NCBI GenBank assembly: GCA_900317945.1
Contig: ONIT01000008.1
Location: forward strand, 1-41,902
Reading direction: 5' to 3'
Source: an uncultured Pseudomonadota bacterium
GTDB taxonomy: Bacteria; Pseudomonadota; Gammaproteobacteria; Enterobacterales; Succinivibrionaceae
DNA: 41,902 nucleotides
The translations under genes were made by a program, and so were the position numbers. Each line of letters begins with the position of its first letter. Position 1 is the first letter of the stretch. The notes beneath the pieces were generated by a model, which made no database searches, had not been told where the DNA came from, and saw nothing but the letters and a program-made list of their open reading frames with translations. Shown here piece after piece: positions 1-8,678 of the stretch.

Positions 1-90
1 ACTCCGACCACCTTGCGATTCGCTAACTCTTCCCTCCAGCGGGCGAGTTCGGGACTTTCACCCTATAGTCAATGCTCATGCCGAGCACAC
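1..90 (-). mobile_element. Group IIC intron, 5' end (truncated by window edge)
   Basis: Read on the minus strand, the sequence begins GTGTGCTCGGCATGAGC and continues through CTATAGGGTGAAAGTCCCG and an AGTTAGCG...CGCAAGGTG segment. This closely follows the start of domain I of bacterial class C (group IIC) introns as I recall the Oceanobacillus iheyensis example, and the first bases fit the GUGYG 5' consensus. The insertion point lies one base after the T-run of the amylase terminator, the known target preference of group IIC introns. The rest of the ribozyme and any reverse transcriptase lie beyond base 1, so completeness and activity cannot be judged. Confidence 0.85.
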
Positions 91-91
91 C

Positions 92-120
92 AAAAAAAAG
101 GCGGCCCTTTCGGACCGCCC
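92..120 (-). terminator. Rho-independent terminator of the amylase gene
   Basis: On the minus strand GGCGGTCC, a GAAA loop and GGGCCGCC form an 8-bp stem with one U-G pair, followed by eight T residues. It lies 36 bases after the amylase stop codon. Its T-run abuts the group IIC intron. Confidence 0.9.
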
Positions 121-156
121 TCTTATTTATGGGTCTGCAGTGCAGACTTTATTCTC

Positions 157-3100
157 TTAGCGCTTCAGCTCAAGGAGGATTACCCTGCCGGTGCCGGAGA
201 GGCTTACGGAGCCGCCGCTTACAGTGCCGGTAGCGCCGGAGAAGCCATCCTGCAGCTCAGTGCCGTCCTCGAAGCATCCGCTTACGTTGACGCTGGAGGC
301 AGAGCCGAGGTGAATGACAACTGCGTTGCTGTAGTCACCATCGGTGTACTTGCGGCAGATGCTGCCGTCAGAGGTAGTGCTCTGCTCGCCTGCGCCGACT
401 GCGGCGTTACGGAACCTGAACTGACCAACCTTCTGCCAGGTTGCAACCATGTCGTTGGAGGAGAAGTCGGTGCTCAGAGTATCGACGTTCTCTGCCCAGT
501 CAGACTGCTTGCTGACATCTGAAGGGAAGTTCATGTCAGAACGGGTGCCGTGCTCAGCATCGTTGCCTGAACCGCCGTTATCGTTCACACGCGCAGTCTC
601 GTCGCCGTAGTAGACCTGTACGCCGCCCGGAAGGAGCTCAAGCATGATTCCGAGTTCGGACTGGTCGCCAGGACGGCAGAGCTTGGTATCGTGTGAGGAT
701 ACGTAGCTGAGCGCGTTGAGCTTGTGCGGCTTGCCGAACATGTTGGCATAGGTGTTCCAGGTGTTGACGCTCGGAACCTGGCAGCCAAGGCTGAAGTTGA
801 TCATGGAGTCGAAGCCGCCCTGTGAGTTGTAGCCAGCGCCGTCAGTAGGATCGGTGCCGAACATCCAGTGCTCGCCGGTCATCCAGAAGCTGTCGGTCCA
901 GTCTGCGCCAGGCTCGCCTGCGTGGTTCTTTCTCCAGGTCTGGAGGGCCTCGTTGCTGTACTCCTTGAGGAGCTTCCAGGTGGACTTGGCAACATGCTTC
1001 GCGGTGTCGCAGCGGAAGCCGTCGATACCGAACTCCTCAACCCAGGATGCGAGCCAGTGTGCCTCGAACTCCGCAACAGACATGGAGCCGCTGCGGTACT
1101 TCTTGGCTGCCGGTACGTCGTACTTGGCGTTGCCGGATGCCCACTTCTTCTGCAGGAACTGAGGGATGCCGACATGTGCGCCATGGGTATCGTTGTTCTT
1201 GAAGTCAGGGAGGAAGCTGGTGCAGAGCTCAGTGTCAGAGCTGCCGCATCCGCCGTAGGCGCCGAACCTCAGCCAGTCCTTGCCCCACCAGTTGTCCCAC
1301 TTGGAGTTGGGAGACTCGTCGATAGGCTTCTGGTGGAAGCTCTCGCCGGTCCAGTCCTTGCACGGATCCCATCCGTCCTTGGTCAGGCCGAAGTTGAAGT
1401 CGCACATATCCTGGAGGGTAGCGTAGCCGGTGTGGTTCATGACGATGTCGAGAACTACACGGATGCCGCGCTTGTGGGCCTCGGTAACGAAGGTACGGAA
1501 CTCGTCAACGGTACCCATGTTCGGATCGAGAGCGGTCCAGTCAAGGCCATAGTAGCCGTGGTAAGCCCAGTGAGCGAAGTTGCCTGATGAGCCGCCGCCG
1601 GTCCAGCCGTGAGCCTGCTCGTACGGAGCGGTAATCCAGATGGCGTTCATACCGAGGGACTTGATGTAGTCAAGGCGCTCAGTCATGCCCTTGATATCGC
1701 CGCCGTGGAAGGTTGCGGTTGAATGGCCATGGGTGTCCTTGTAAGGACGGTTGAAGTTATGGTCGTTGGAGGTGTCACCATTCTGGAAACGGTCAGTCAT
1801 GACAAAGTACACGAGAGCGTTGTCCCAGGTGAAGTGACTCTCAGCCTTGGGTGCAGTCCACTTCTTCTTTGAGAGAGAGAAGGTCTTGGAAACACCGTCA
1901 AAGGTTATAGTGAGCTCTGCAGTCTTCGGAGCTTCGCCGGCCTCAGTGTCAGTAGCCTCAATCTTGCGTCCGATGCGGATGATCGCGCCGTTGTTGAAGG
2001 CAATAGGCTCGCTGCCGTCGACAGAGTAGGTGCCCTGTGCGGAGCCGTCAATGCCATCGCCGCGTACGACGAACGCTGCATCAACGTAGCCGGAATCCTC
2101 AACGTCATCCTTCTGGCTGATGGAAACGCCGTTTACGGAGCCGCCATTGACAGTGAGGCTGATGGTAGCCTTGCTGGAGGTCATGCCGCAGTCAGCAGCA
2201 GCCTTGAAGGTCTTGGAAGACCAGTCGAAGCAGGACTTGTCAGCAGAGAATGCTGCGCCGGGCTGCATGTCAGCCGGGTAGCGCTCGCCGTTGACGCTGC
2301 TGAAGATGGCAAGGACGTTCTTGGTGGTTGACGGAGTGAAGTACCAGAACTTCTCGGCGCAGCCGGTAAGCTCGGTCATCGCGTCGCCAGGCCACTTTGC
2401 AGTAAGAGCGGTCTCGGTGTCCTTGGTGTAGGCATAGATGGTAGGAGCGGTTGAGACGTCAGCCTTCAGGACGATTGATCCCTCAGGTGCCTCGCACTTC
2501 TTGAAAGGAGGAATCTCGACAGTGTCGCCGGTATCCTCGGTCCAGTCAGTGCTGCCGCCGGTGCAGCCATCCTGGTCTTCCCTGGCAGGAACGTTGACCT
2601 TGACGGAAGCGGAGCCCTTGCGGTTGCCGGATGCGCTAACCGCGTCAACCTTGACGGTCTTGACGGATGCTACGCAGCCCTTCTTGAAGGAGAAGGCGTG
2701 CTTGGTCTCAGTGGCGTCGGTCTTGACAGACTCGCTGCCGCCGGTCCAGCTGTAGGTAAGTCCGCTGAGTCCGGTGTAGACAGTTACATCCGCAACATAG
2801 GTGCTGTCAGAAGAATTGCCTTCCTCCTCAGAGATAGTTACGTCGATCGGAGCCGTGCAGGCTGCAGGGAGGGAATCGTCACCCTCGGTGCACTGCTCAA
2901 CCTCAACCTCGTGGCAGTCGCCTGAGCCGCCGGTCAGATGGCCGACAGATGCGAGAGGCACGGAGTACTCATCGGTGTCTTCCTTCTCGTGGGAGGTGGA
3001 GTCATCCTTTGAGTATGCTTCGGAGGCTGCGTCGATCAGGCTGGGATCCCAAGGTACAGCATCCATCATGCTCTCGCCGAAGGTGGAGAACCACATGACC

Positions 3101-6100
3101 TTGATGCCGTTGGTCTCAAGCCAGCTCTTGTCAATGTCAAGAGTTGCCAGAGGGATGGTTACCTGATAGAGGTGTCCGGTAGCGACGCCGGTCTTGAGGT
3201 TCTGGTGGGCGCTGATGCCGCTGAGGTATGCGTCCTTGGAGAGGCCGTAGTTGTCAGGGGAGCCCATGTAGGTGGATGCAAGGGTCTTCTTGTCAACGTG
3301 GCCGCGGGTCACGCCTGCCTTGTCGAAACCGATGAGGTAGCCGTTCTTAGCGTCATAGCTGAACTTGCCGTCAGCGTTGGTCTTGAAGACGCCAGGCTCG
3401 CCGATGCCGTTTCTCGGGTGGAACATCAGGATGGTGTCTACGCCTTCCTTGATGGAGTAGAAGTCACCCTGGGTCCAGAGGTTGAAGCCGTCAACGGTAT
3501 GGCCGTCGCCCGGAGTGCGCTTGCCGGTGTTGATGGCAATGCCCATGGGCAGGAACTGGTCGTTCGCGTAGTTGAAGTCACCGAGCGGATCCTGGTTCTG
3601 CAGATCAGGGAGCTCAGCCATCAGGTAGAGGTTGCTGTCATCCCACGCAGCATAGACTGCATAGATGTCGGTAGCCTTCTCGTGATAGCCGCGGAACGCC
3701 CTAGGATCATCGTTGGCTGCGCCGCGGGCAACCATCATGTCCTCAGTCCAGTCGTCGTAGGAGGAGATGGTCTTGTTCTTGCCGACCTGTCCGTTAGGAT
3801 TGGTGGCATAGGAGCCCTGCTCAATTGAGCCCTCAGCTGCGCCGCTGCAGACGGTCTTGGTGGTCTTGGTGCACTGCTTGCCGGAAGTGCCGGAGCACTC
3901 AGCAGGATCAGCAGGCTGGAGATCGCCGCCGTCTACGCAGGTGTTGGTCGAGGCAATGTAGGTCTGATCATCAGTGCAGACTGCGTGAGGCTCGCAGGTG
4001 GTGCCTACAAGAACCTCGCCCTCGCCGCAGGTGATCTCAGGCTCAACGCACTTGCCGTTCTTCAGTACCTTCGGAGCCTTGCACTCAACAACAGGCTCAT
4101 CGCCGCCGTTCTTGACCAGCTTGTAGGTCAGATCGGAGTCGTTGACCTGGAGGGTGTAGTCGCCGACCTCAGAGTAGAGGACGTCGCCGCAGGAGATCTG
4201 GTAAGAGCAGAGCTTCTTGTCCTTGCCCTTGCCCCATACGGTGTGCTCCCAGTCAGCATCGCTGGTGACCTTGAAGCGCTGTGCGCCGTCAGCGTCGCCG
4301 AGTCCGGTGAGCTGGAGTCCAATCTCCCAGTTGCCGGTCTTGCTGTTGAACTTCATGGCGTCGAATGTCCAGCCGTTGGTGGTGCCGGCGTAGTACATTG
4401 CGTCATGGGTAGGCTGGATGTTCGGCTCACAGATAAGAGTCTCAGGGTTCCTGGTCTCATCGGAAGCGCACTTCGCGTAGCACTTGCCGTTGATGAGCTC
4501 CTCGGTGCTCTTGCAGGTTACCGGATCATACTTGGTCAGGCTGTATGCAGGAGCTGCCTTGTTGTCAGAGACGTGAAGGATGTAGGTTCCGCTCTCGCTT
4601 ACAGGAACATCGCCGCAGGTAGCCTGGTTGTCGCAGAGGGTGCTGCCGCTGCCCTGGCCGAATACCTGGCCCTTCCAGTCACCCTGAGTGGTGATCTTGA
4701 AGCGCTGAGCTCCGTTCGCGTCGCCCTCGCCGGTGAAATTAATCTTGGTGGTCCACTCATCCTTGTCGGAATCGTAGTCCATCTTGGTGAAGGTCCAGCT
4801 GTTGGTGGTGCCTGCGTAGTAGAGCTGAGCAAAATCCTTCTTATTAGGAGTAGGACCGCCGCAGGATACTGACCAGGAAGGAGAGGTGCTGTCGGTTACG
4901 GTGATGGTGCACTCGCCGGTCTCGGAGAGAGCTACATCGCCGCAGGAAGCCTGATTGGAGCAGAGTGAGCTGCCGCTTCCAAGTCCCCAGACATTGCCGG
5001 CCCAGCCGTTCTGCTCGGTAACCTTGAAGCGCTGCGCGCCGTTGGCGTCGCCCTGGCCGCTCAGAGTGAACTTGCCGCTCCAGGAATCGCTGTCCTTGTC
5101 GTAGGTAAGTGCGGTGAAGCCCCAGTCGTTCATGGTTCCGGCAACATAGAGCTGCTGGAAGTCCTGAACAACGGGAATAGGATCATCAGGATCAACACAC
5201 TGGCCATTCCTCAGAACCAGCGGAGACTCGCACTGCTTAGGCTTACCGCCGCACCAGGTAGAATCAGTACAAATCGCAGCAGCAGACATTCCCTTGACGG
5301 TAATGGTAGCCATTCCGCCGCTTACAGTGATGTCAGCGCCTGCAGACCTGTCAGACTGTCCGAGGATTTCCTTGTAGGTTCCGTCGGGCATGTTGGTCTT
5401 GAAGCTCTTGGTAACATCTGAGTTGGTGGCATTGAGGACATAGAAGCCCTTGTTGCCCCTCGAGAACCAGATTACCTTGCCTTCGCTTCCGGTGTTGGTC
5501 ACACCCTCGCCTCTGGTGGCGCGGGCGAACGATACGGCGTTCTGTACGAACGGAACGCGGTGCTGGCAGAGCCAGCCGCCGGTGCAGCGGTCAGCCCAGA
5601 GCGGCCCGCCCGGATCATGCGCGCTGAACTCATAGCCGGAGTATACCTGGCGGAGCTGACCCCACGGGTATGCGACCATGAAGGACTGAGCGAGGTTGTA
5701 GAGGGCGCCCCACTTGTAGGTCATGTAGGAGGTGCCTGCTGAGCCTCTCTCGTTATCGTGGTTGTTGACGAATACCTCAGCCTGGTTGCTCTTGAGCTGG
5801 AACCAGCTGTCGTTCATGCCGAGGAGGTACTTGACTTTGGCAGCGTCGTTCTGCCAGTTGCCCATCATGGCGCCGCAGTATCTGAACTCGGTTACAACAG
5901 AGTTGGGGATTCCGGTGTAGTCGGTGGGCTGCACAGGCTCTCCGTCTGCCCCGATAACCTCGAGGTATGCAGGAGGGTTGCCGGCCTTGCCGAGAATTGC
6001 CTGAATGTCGCTAGGCTGCATGTGCTTGGCAGCGTCGATACGGAATCCGTCAACGCCCATGCTCATGAGGTTCTTGAGATAGCCGGCGATCTTGTCCTGG

Positions 6101-6651
6101 GTGCTCGGGTTGTCGGTTGCGATATCAGGCATTCCGGACAGCGCGCAGTTGCGGATGGTCCAGGCATTGCCGTAATCGATCGAGCAGTTGTTCCTGTGGA
6201 AGTCATCGGCATTCAGATCCGGATATGACGGATTGTTCTGGTTGCCGTTGAAGTTCGAGCCGCCGAGACCGGTGCTGCCATCGGATCCGCGCTGGTTGAA
6301 CACAGCATCAGCAAAGACCTTGACGCCTGCTGCGTGGCAGGTCTTGATCATGTTGCGGAGCTGCTGCTCGTTGCCGGTCATGGTAGTAAAGTTGTTGAAG
6401 TTGACAGGCTGGTATACCGCCCACCATACATCGGTTCTCGCAATGTGCTCAGCCGGCTGGGAGATCTGAACGCCGTCATATCCGCTGGGACCAAGGACCT
6501 CGGTACATTCTTTAGCAATGTTGTCGTAGGTCCACTGGAACGGATGGACGATGATCATCTCGCCAGTGCTAAGCGAAGCATTTGCGGCACCGGCTGCAAG
6601 GCCGAAACCGGTAAGAAGCGCAACCTGAAGGGCTACTTTCTTCATCTTCAT
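157..6651 (-). CDS. Giant secreted bicatalytic alpha-amylase (two GH13 domains with starch-binding modules)
   Basis: A 2164-residue exported enzyme predicted to hydrolyse alpha-1,4 glucan. Residues 1-25 are a Sec signal peptide (cleavage after GAANA). Residues 30-465 are a first GH13 domain with D206 (GFRIDAAKH), E255 (VTEF) and D299 (NNHDN). Residues 496-597, 605-705 and 749-845 are three homologous beta-rich repeats (YAGTTN-W, GDANGAQRFKVT, C-x5-CGD), probably starch-binding, separated by Cys-rich linkers. Residues 960-1235 resemble the raw-starch module CBM74 (DDPRAFRG, YAAWDDSNLYLM). An Ig-like part follows at 1266-1357 and a CBM26-like part at 1390-1487. Residues 1605-2160 are a second GH13 domain very like periplasmic MalS, with D1882, E1927 and D1988. 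AGGAA lies 9 nt before the ATG. The catalytic roles are well supported; the module names are from memory. Confidence 0.93.
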   Translation of the reverse strand: MKMKKVALQVALLTGFGLAAGAANASLSTGEMIIVHPFQWTYDNIAKECTEVLGPSGYDGVQISQPAEHIARTDVWWAVYQPVNFNNFTTMTGNEQQLRNMIKTCHAAGVKVFADAVFNQRGSDGSTGLGGSNFNGNQNNPSYPDLNADDFHRNNCSIDYGNAWTIRNCALSGMPDIATDNPSTQDKIAGYLKNLMSMGVDGFRIDAAKHMQPSDIQAILGKAGNPPAYLEVIGADGEPVQPTDYTGIPNSVVTEFRYCGAMMGNWQNDAAKVKYLLGMNDSWFQLKSNQAEVFVNNHDNERGSAGTSYMTYKWGALYNLAQSFMVAYPWGQLRQVYSGYEFSAHDPGGPLWADRCTGGWLCQHRVPFVQNAVSFARATRGEGVTNTGSEGKVIWFSRGNKGFYVLNATNSDVTKSFKTNMPDGTYKEILGQSDRSAGADITVSGGMATITVKGMSAAAICTDSTWCGGKPKQCESPLVLRNGQCVDPDDPIPVVQDFQQLYVAGTMNDWGFTALTYDKDSDSWSGKFTLSGQGDANGAQRFKVTEQNGWAGNVWGLGSGSSLCSNQASCGDVALSETGECTITVTDSTSPSWSVSCGGPTPNKKDFAQLYYAGTTNSWTFTKMDYDSDKDEWTTKINFTGEGDANGAQRFKITTQGDWKGQVFGQGSGSTLCDNQATCGDVPVSESGTYILHVSDNKAAPAYSLTKYDPVTCKSTEELINGKCYAKCASDETRNPETLICEPNIQPTHDAMYYAGTTNGWTFDAMKFNSKTGNWEIGLQLTGLGDADGAQRFKVTSDADWEHTVWGKGKDKKLCSYQISCGDVLYSEVGDYTLQVNDSDLTYKLVKNGGDEPVVECKAPKVLKNGKCVEPEITCGEGEVLVGTTCEPHAVCTDDQTYIASTNTCVDGGDLQPADPAECSGTSGKQCTKTTKTVCSGAAEGSIEQGSYATNPNGQVGKNKTISSYDDWTEDMMVARGAANDDPRAFRGYHEKATDIYAVYAAWDDSNLYLMAELPDLQNQDPLGDFNYANDQFLPMGIAINTGKRTPGDGHTVDGFNLWTQGDFYSIKEGVDTILMFHPRNGIGEPGVFKTNADGKFSYDAKNGYLIGFDKAGVTRGHVDKKTLASTYMGSPDNYGLSKDAYLSGISAHQNLKTGVATGHLYQVTIPLATLDIDKSWLETNGIKVMWFSTFGESMMDAVPWDPSLIDAASEAYSKDDSTSHEKEDTDEYSVPLASVGHLTGGSGDCHEVEVEQCTEGDDSLPAACTAPIDVTISEEEGNSSDSTYVADVTVYTGLSGLTYSWTGGSESVKTDATETKHAFSFKKGCVASVKTVKVDAVSASGNRKGSASVKVNVPAREDQDGCTGGSTDWTEDTGDTVEIPPFKKCEAPEGSIVLKADVSTAPTIYAYTKDTETALTAKWPGDAMTELTGCAEKFWYFTPSTTKNVLAIFSSVNGERYPADMQPGAAFSADKSCFDWSSKTFKAAADCGMTSSKATISLTVNGGSVNGVSISQKDDVEDSGYVDAAFVVRGDGIDGSAQGTYSVDGSEPIAFNNGAIIRIGRKIEATDTEAGEAPKTAELTITFDGVSKTFSLSKKKWTAPKAESHFTWDNALVYFVMTDRFQNGDTSNDHNFNRPYKDTHGHSTATFHGGDIKGMTERLDYIKSLGMNAIWITAPYEQAHGWTGGGSSGNFAHWAYHGYYGLDWTALDPNMGTVDEFRTFVTEAHKRGIRVVLDIVMNHTGYATLQDMCDFNFGLTKDGWDPCKDWTGESFHQKPIDESPNSKWDNWWGKDWLRFGAYGGCGSSDTELCTSFLPDFKNNDTHGAHVGIPQFLQKKWASGNAKYDVPAAKKYRSGSMSVAEFEAHWLASWVEEFGIDGFRCDTAKHVAKSTWKLLKEYSNEALQTWRKNHAGEPGADWTDSFWMTGEHWMFGTDPTDGAGYNSQGGFDSMINFSLGCQVPSVNTWNTYANMFGKPHKLNALSYVSSHDTKLCRPGDQSELGIMLELLPGGVQVYYGDETARVNDNGGSGNDAEHGTRSDMNFPSDVSKQSDWAENVDTLSTDFSSNDMVATWQKVGQFRFRNAAVGAGEQSTTSDGSICRKYTDGDYSNAVVIHLGSASSVNVSGCFEDGTELQDGFSGATGTVSGGSVSLSGTGRVILLELKR

Positions 6652-6716
6652 GTTCGTTAGTTCCTATTCCTTATTTGGGAAGGCGTCCGCTGTAGTTTTA
6701 GTTATGGGACAAGTTT

Positions 6717-6742
6717 ATTATGAGTTAAGGAAAACGCGTCAA
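6717..6742 (-). promoter_or_regulatory. Possible amylase promoter
   Basis: On the minus strand TTGACG (6737-6742) precedes CATAAT (6717-6722), but the spacer is only 14 bp, which is short for a sigma-70 promoter. It lies 65-90 bp upstream of the amylase start. The two boxes may belong to different promoters. Confidence 0.3.
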
Positions 6743-6827
6743 AAAGATACACTTTCCCCACCGAGCTCACAATCCGGAATATTTTATATAAACGGGCCTT
6801 TTTAAATCGAGCGCGATGGTGATTTTT

Positions 6828-6843
6828 TGATAGATCGGTCACA
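6828..6843 (-). promoter_or_regulatory. Possible CRP site upstream of amylase
   Basis: The minus strand reads TGTGA-CCGATC-TATCA: a perfect left half-site and a 3/5 right half-site of the CRP consensus. It is about 185 bp upstream of the amylase start, within AT-rich intergenic DNA. Catabolite control of a starch enzyme is plausible, and crp is in the same window, but this is a weak match. Confidence 0.3.
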
Positions 6844-6934
6844 TATATTTTCGGGCAGTTACCAAGGCTTAATTTAAAAAGAGAAATTGCCAGAGAGAGG
6901 CGCGGAAGAGCCTTAATGAGGAGCCCGGGAATAC

Positions 6935-6975
6935 GCGGGAGGCAGCATCTGAAGCTGCATCAGCATGCCTCCCGC
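6935..6975 (-). terminator. Hairpin after zinc-ribbon gene
   Basis: GCGGGAGGCA (6935-6944) and TGCCTCCCGC (6966-6975) form a perfect 10-bp stem starting 7 bases after the stop codon of the zinc-ribbon gene. No T-run follows, so it may act as an mRNA-stabilising or Rho-assisted hairpin rather than an intrinsic terminator. Confidence 0.5.
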
Positions 6976-6982
6976 AGAAGCG

Positions 6983-7876
6983 TTACCTGACAGCAGCATT
7001 CTTCAGGGAATATCCGGCAAGCCGCCTGGCCTCGCTCACGAAAAACACGAGTGGCGCGATACGGAACACATTGATGCCAAGGAGGAGCCAGGCGCCGTCA
7101 GTGCCCCTCTCAGAGAGGAAGATCGAGAGCGCGGCGTCAGTGCTGAGCCCGTGCAGCATCGCTGAGGCAATCGCCGTGATCTGCTCCGGGTACCCGGCAT
7201 GTGCAAACGAAATGGTGAAGCAGGCGGCGATGGCAAAGCTCACGAGTATTGCCAAAGGCTGCCTTTTGCTTTTATCGAGGAGAAGCGCCACCGCCATGGC
7301 AAGGAGCACAATGGCCGACTCTGAAGCGGCAAGCGTGACGGCAGCATCGCTCCAGATGAGGAGAGCCAGGGGAAGCATCAGCTCCAGGGGAACGGTAAGG
7401 AGCATCAGGCAAACCGCTGATTTCCTTAAAAAATGAGCACCCTCGCGCTTTTCTCCTGCCTGTTGCCCGGCGCGGGGGACCTCTCCTGTGCCCTTTCCAT
7501 CCTCAGCACTCCCTGCCGCCTCTGCGCGATGCTCCGGAGCGCTCTCTTCTTTCTCTGCCTCATTTTCATGTCTCTCTGTCTCTCCCTCAGCGGCATCCTG
7601 CACGGCTGCCTCCGCATCAGGTGCATTTTCCTGATTTGCATCCCCGGTCCCGGCTGCCTTCTCCCCGGAGGGCTCCGCCTTCCGGGGATCAGCCTTCAGG
7701 ACCTCCGCGGCTTCTTCCCTGCTGAGGCTGATGCCCTCCACGCCCGGCTCTGCCGCTGTCCCCTTTTCCGGCTCAGCGTCAGCTGCGCCCGGAGCATCCA
7801 CGAGCCTCGCCCCGCAGCTCCTGCAGAAGAGATCGCCCTCCCCTGCCTTTGTCCCGCATTTCACGCAGTATGTCAT
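6983..7876 (-). CDS. Zinc-ribbon membrane protein of unknown function
   Basis: A 297-residue protein. C4, C7, C18 and C21 form a CxxC-x10-CxxC zinc ribbon at the N-terminus. A long Glu/Ala-rich, probably disordered linker (about residues 25-145) follows, and then about four hydrophobic segments to residue 285. This zinc-ribbon-linker-membrane architecture is common among uncharacterised bacterial proteins. Its ATG overlaps the rsmJ stop codon by 4 nt, so it is translationally coupled to the tsaC-aroE-rsmJ operon and is its last gene. I do not recognise a specific family. Confidence 0.75.
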   Translation of the reverse strand: MTYCVKCGTKAGEGDLFCRSCGARLVDAPGAADAEPEKGTAAEPGVEGISLSREEAAEVLKADPRKAEPSGEKAAGTGDANQENAPDAEAAVQDAAEGETERHENEAEKEESAPEHRAEAAGSAEDGKGTGEVPRAGQQAGEKREGAHFLRKSAVCLMLLTVPLELMLPLALLIWSDAAVTLAASESAIVLLAMAVALLLDKSKRQPLAILVSFAIAACFTISFAHAGYPEQITAIASAMLHGLSTDAALSIFLSERGTDGAWLLLGINVFRIAPLVFFVSEARRLAGYSLKNAAVR

Positions 7877-8622
7877 TGACGGATATCTCCCGGAAAATAA
7901 AGATCAAACCTGCTGCCCGGCAGCTCAATTGTGTTGTCAGGCTTCACGCCGCAGAGATACGGCGCGCCTTTCGGACGCTTCACGCTGACCCGGCGCGACG
8001 CGATACGGAGAGCCTTCCCGAGGAGCTCGCCCTGATCTGAGTCCTTCCCGACCAGCGAGTGGAAGATCCGCATGTCCTTCTTCACCTCGGCCTTCTTCCG
8101 GCCGTCAGAGGGGTACATCGGATCAAGATAGACGACGTCGCAGAGCATTTGGTCAGGAAGCTCCGCGATGGAGCGCTCCTCACGGAGGATCATGCGCTCA
8201 GAGATCCAGGGAAGAAGCCCGGACTCCTCAGCGCGGCGGAGCCCGTCCCGGAGGAGGATCCGCACGACGGGGTTCCTCTCGAACATCTCGACTTTGCAGC
8301 CGAGCCAGGCAAGGACAAAGGAGTCCCTCCCAAGCCCCGCAGTGGCGTCAAAGACATGGGGAGGCTCCATCCGGGAGAACACCGCCTTCGCGACACCCTG
8401 CGATCTGCCTCCGCCGTATTTCACCCGGTGGAGGAGCCTGCCTCCCGTGAAGTCGACAAAGAGCGACCCGTCCTTCGGCGCGTCAAGATCGAGGAGCTCC
8501 GCCCGCCCGGCGCCAAGGGAGAGGCGGAACCTCCGGGGGAATGACATGGCCGAGGCCTCGTCAAGCTCCGGAAACGACACAGCATCAGGTCCGTCCGGGA
8601 AAAATATCTCGAGAGGGAACAT
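7873..8622 (-). CDS. rsmJ: 16S rRNA (guanine-1516-N2)-methyltransferase RsmJ
   Basis: The RsmJ family uses SAM to methylate G1516 of 16S rRNA. Visible motifs are FVDFTGGRLLHR, KYGGGRSQGVAKAV, the SAM-binding DATAGLGRD (residues 92-100 from this start), FERNPVV and the catalytic-type VVYLDPMYP, all in the family order. I chose the ATG at 8622 because GGAG lies 5 nt before it and it gives 249 residues, close to the 250 of E. coli RsmJ. An in-frame ATG at 8670 would add 16 residues with a weak ribosome-binding site. It is third in the tsaC-aroE-rsmJ-zinc-ribbon operon. Confidence 0.92.
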   Translation of the reverse strand: MFPLEIFFPDGPDAVSFPELDEASAMSFPRRFRLSLGAGRAELLDLDAPKDGSLFVDFTGGRLLHRVKYGGGRSQGVAKAVFSRMEPPHVFDATAGLGRDSFVLAWLGCKVEMFERNPVVRILLRDGLRRAEESGLLPWISERMILREERSIAELPDQMLCDVVYLDPMYPSDGRKKAEVKKDMRIFHSLVGKDSDQGELLGKALRIASRRVSVKRPKGAPYLCGVKPDNTIELPGSRFDLYFPGDIRQ

Positions 8623-8678
8623 TTCTGCTCCGCTGCCGCTCCCGTCCGGAATCACTGCAGGCCCTGCCATGGAAACGC

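Noticed and set aside
3985..4872. 295-codon plus-strand open frame inside the amylase gene
   Set aside because: It is antisense to a gene with clear domains and signal peptide. Its protein is a low-complexity Leu/Val/Ala/Gly/Asp string without motifs, typical of antisense frames in GC-rich DNA.
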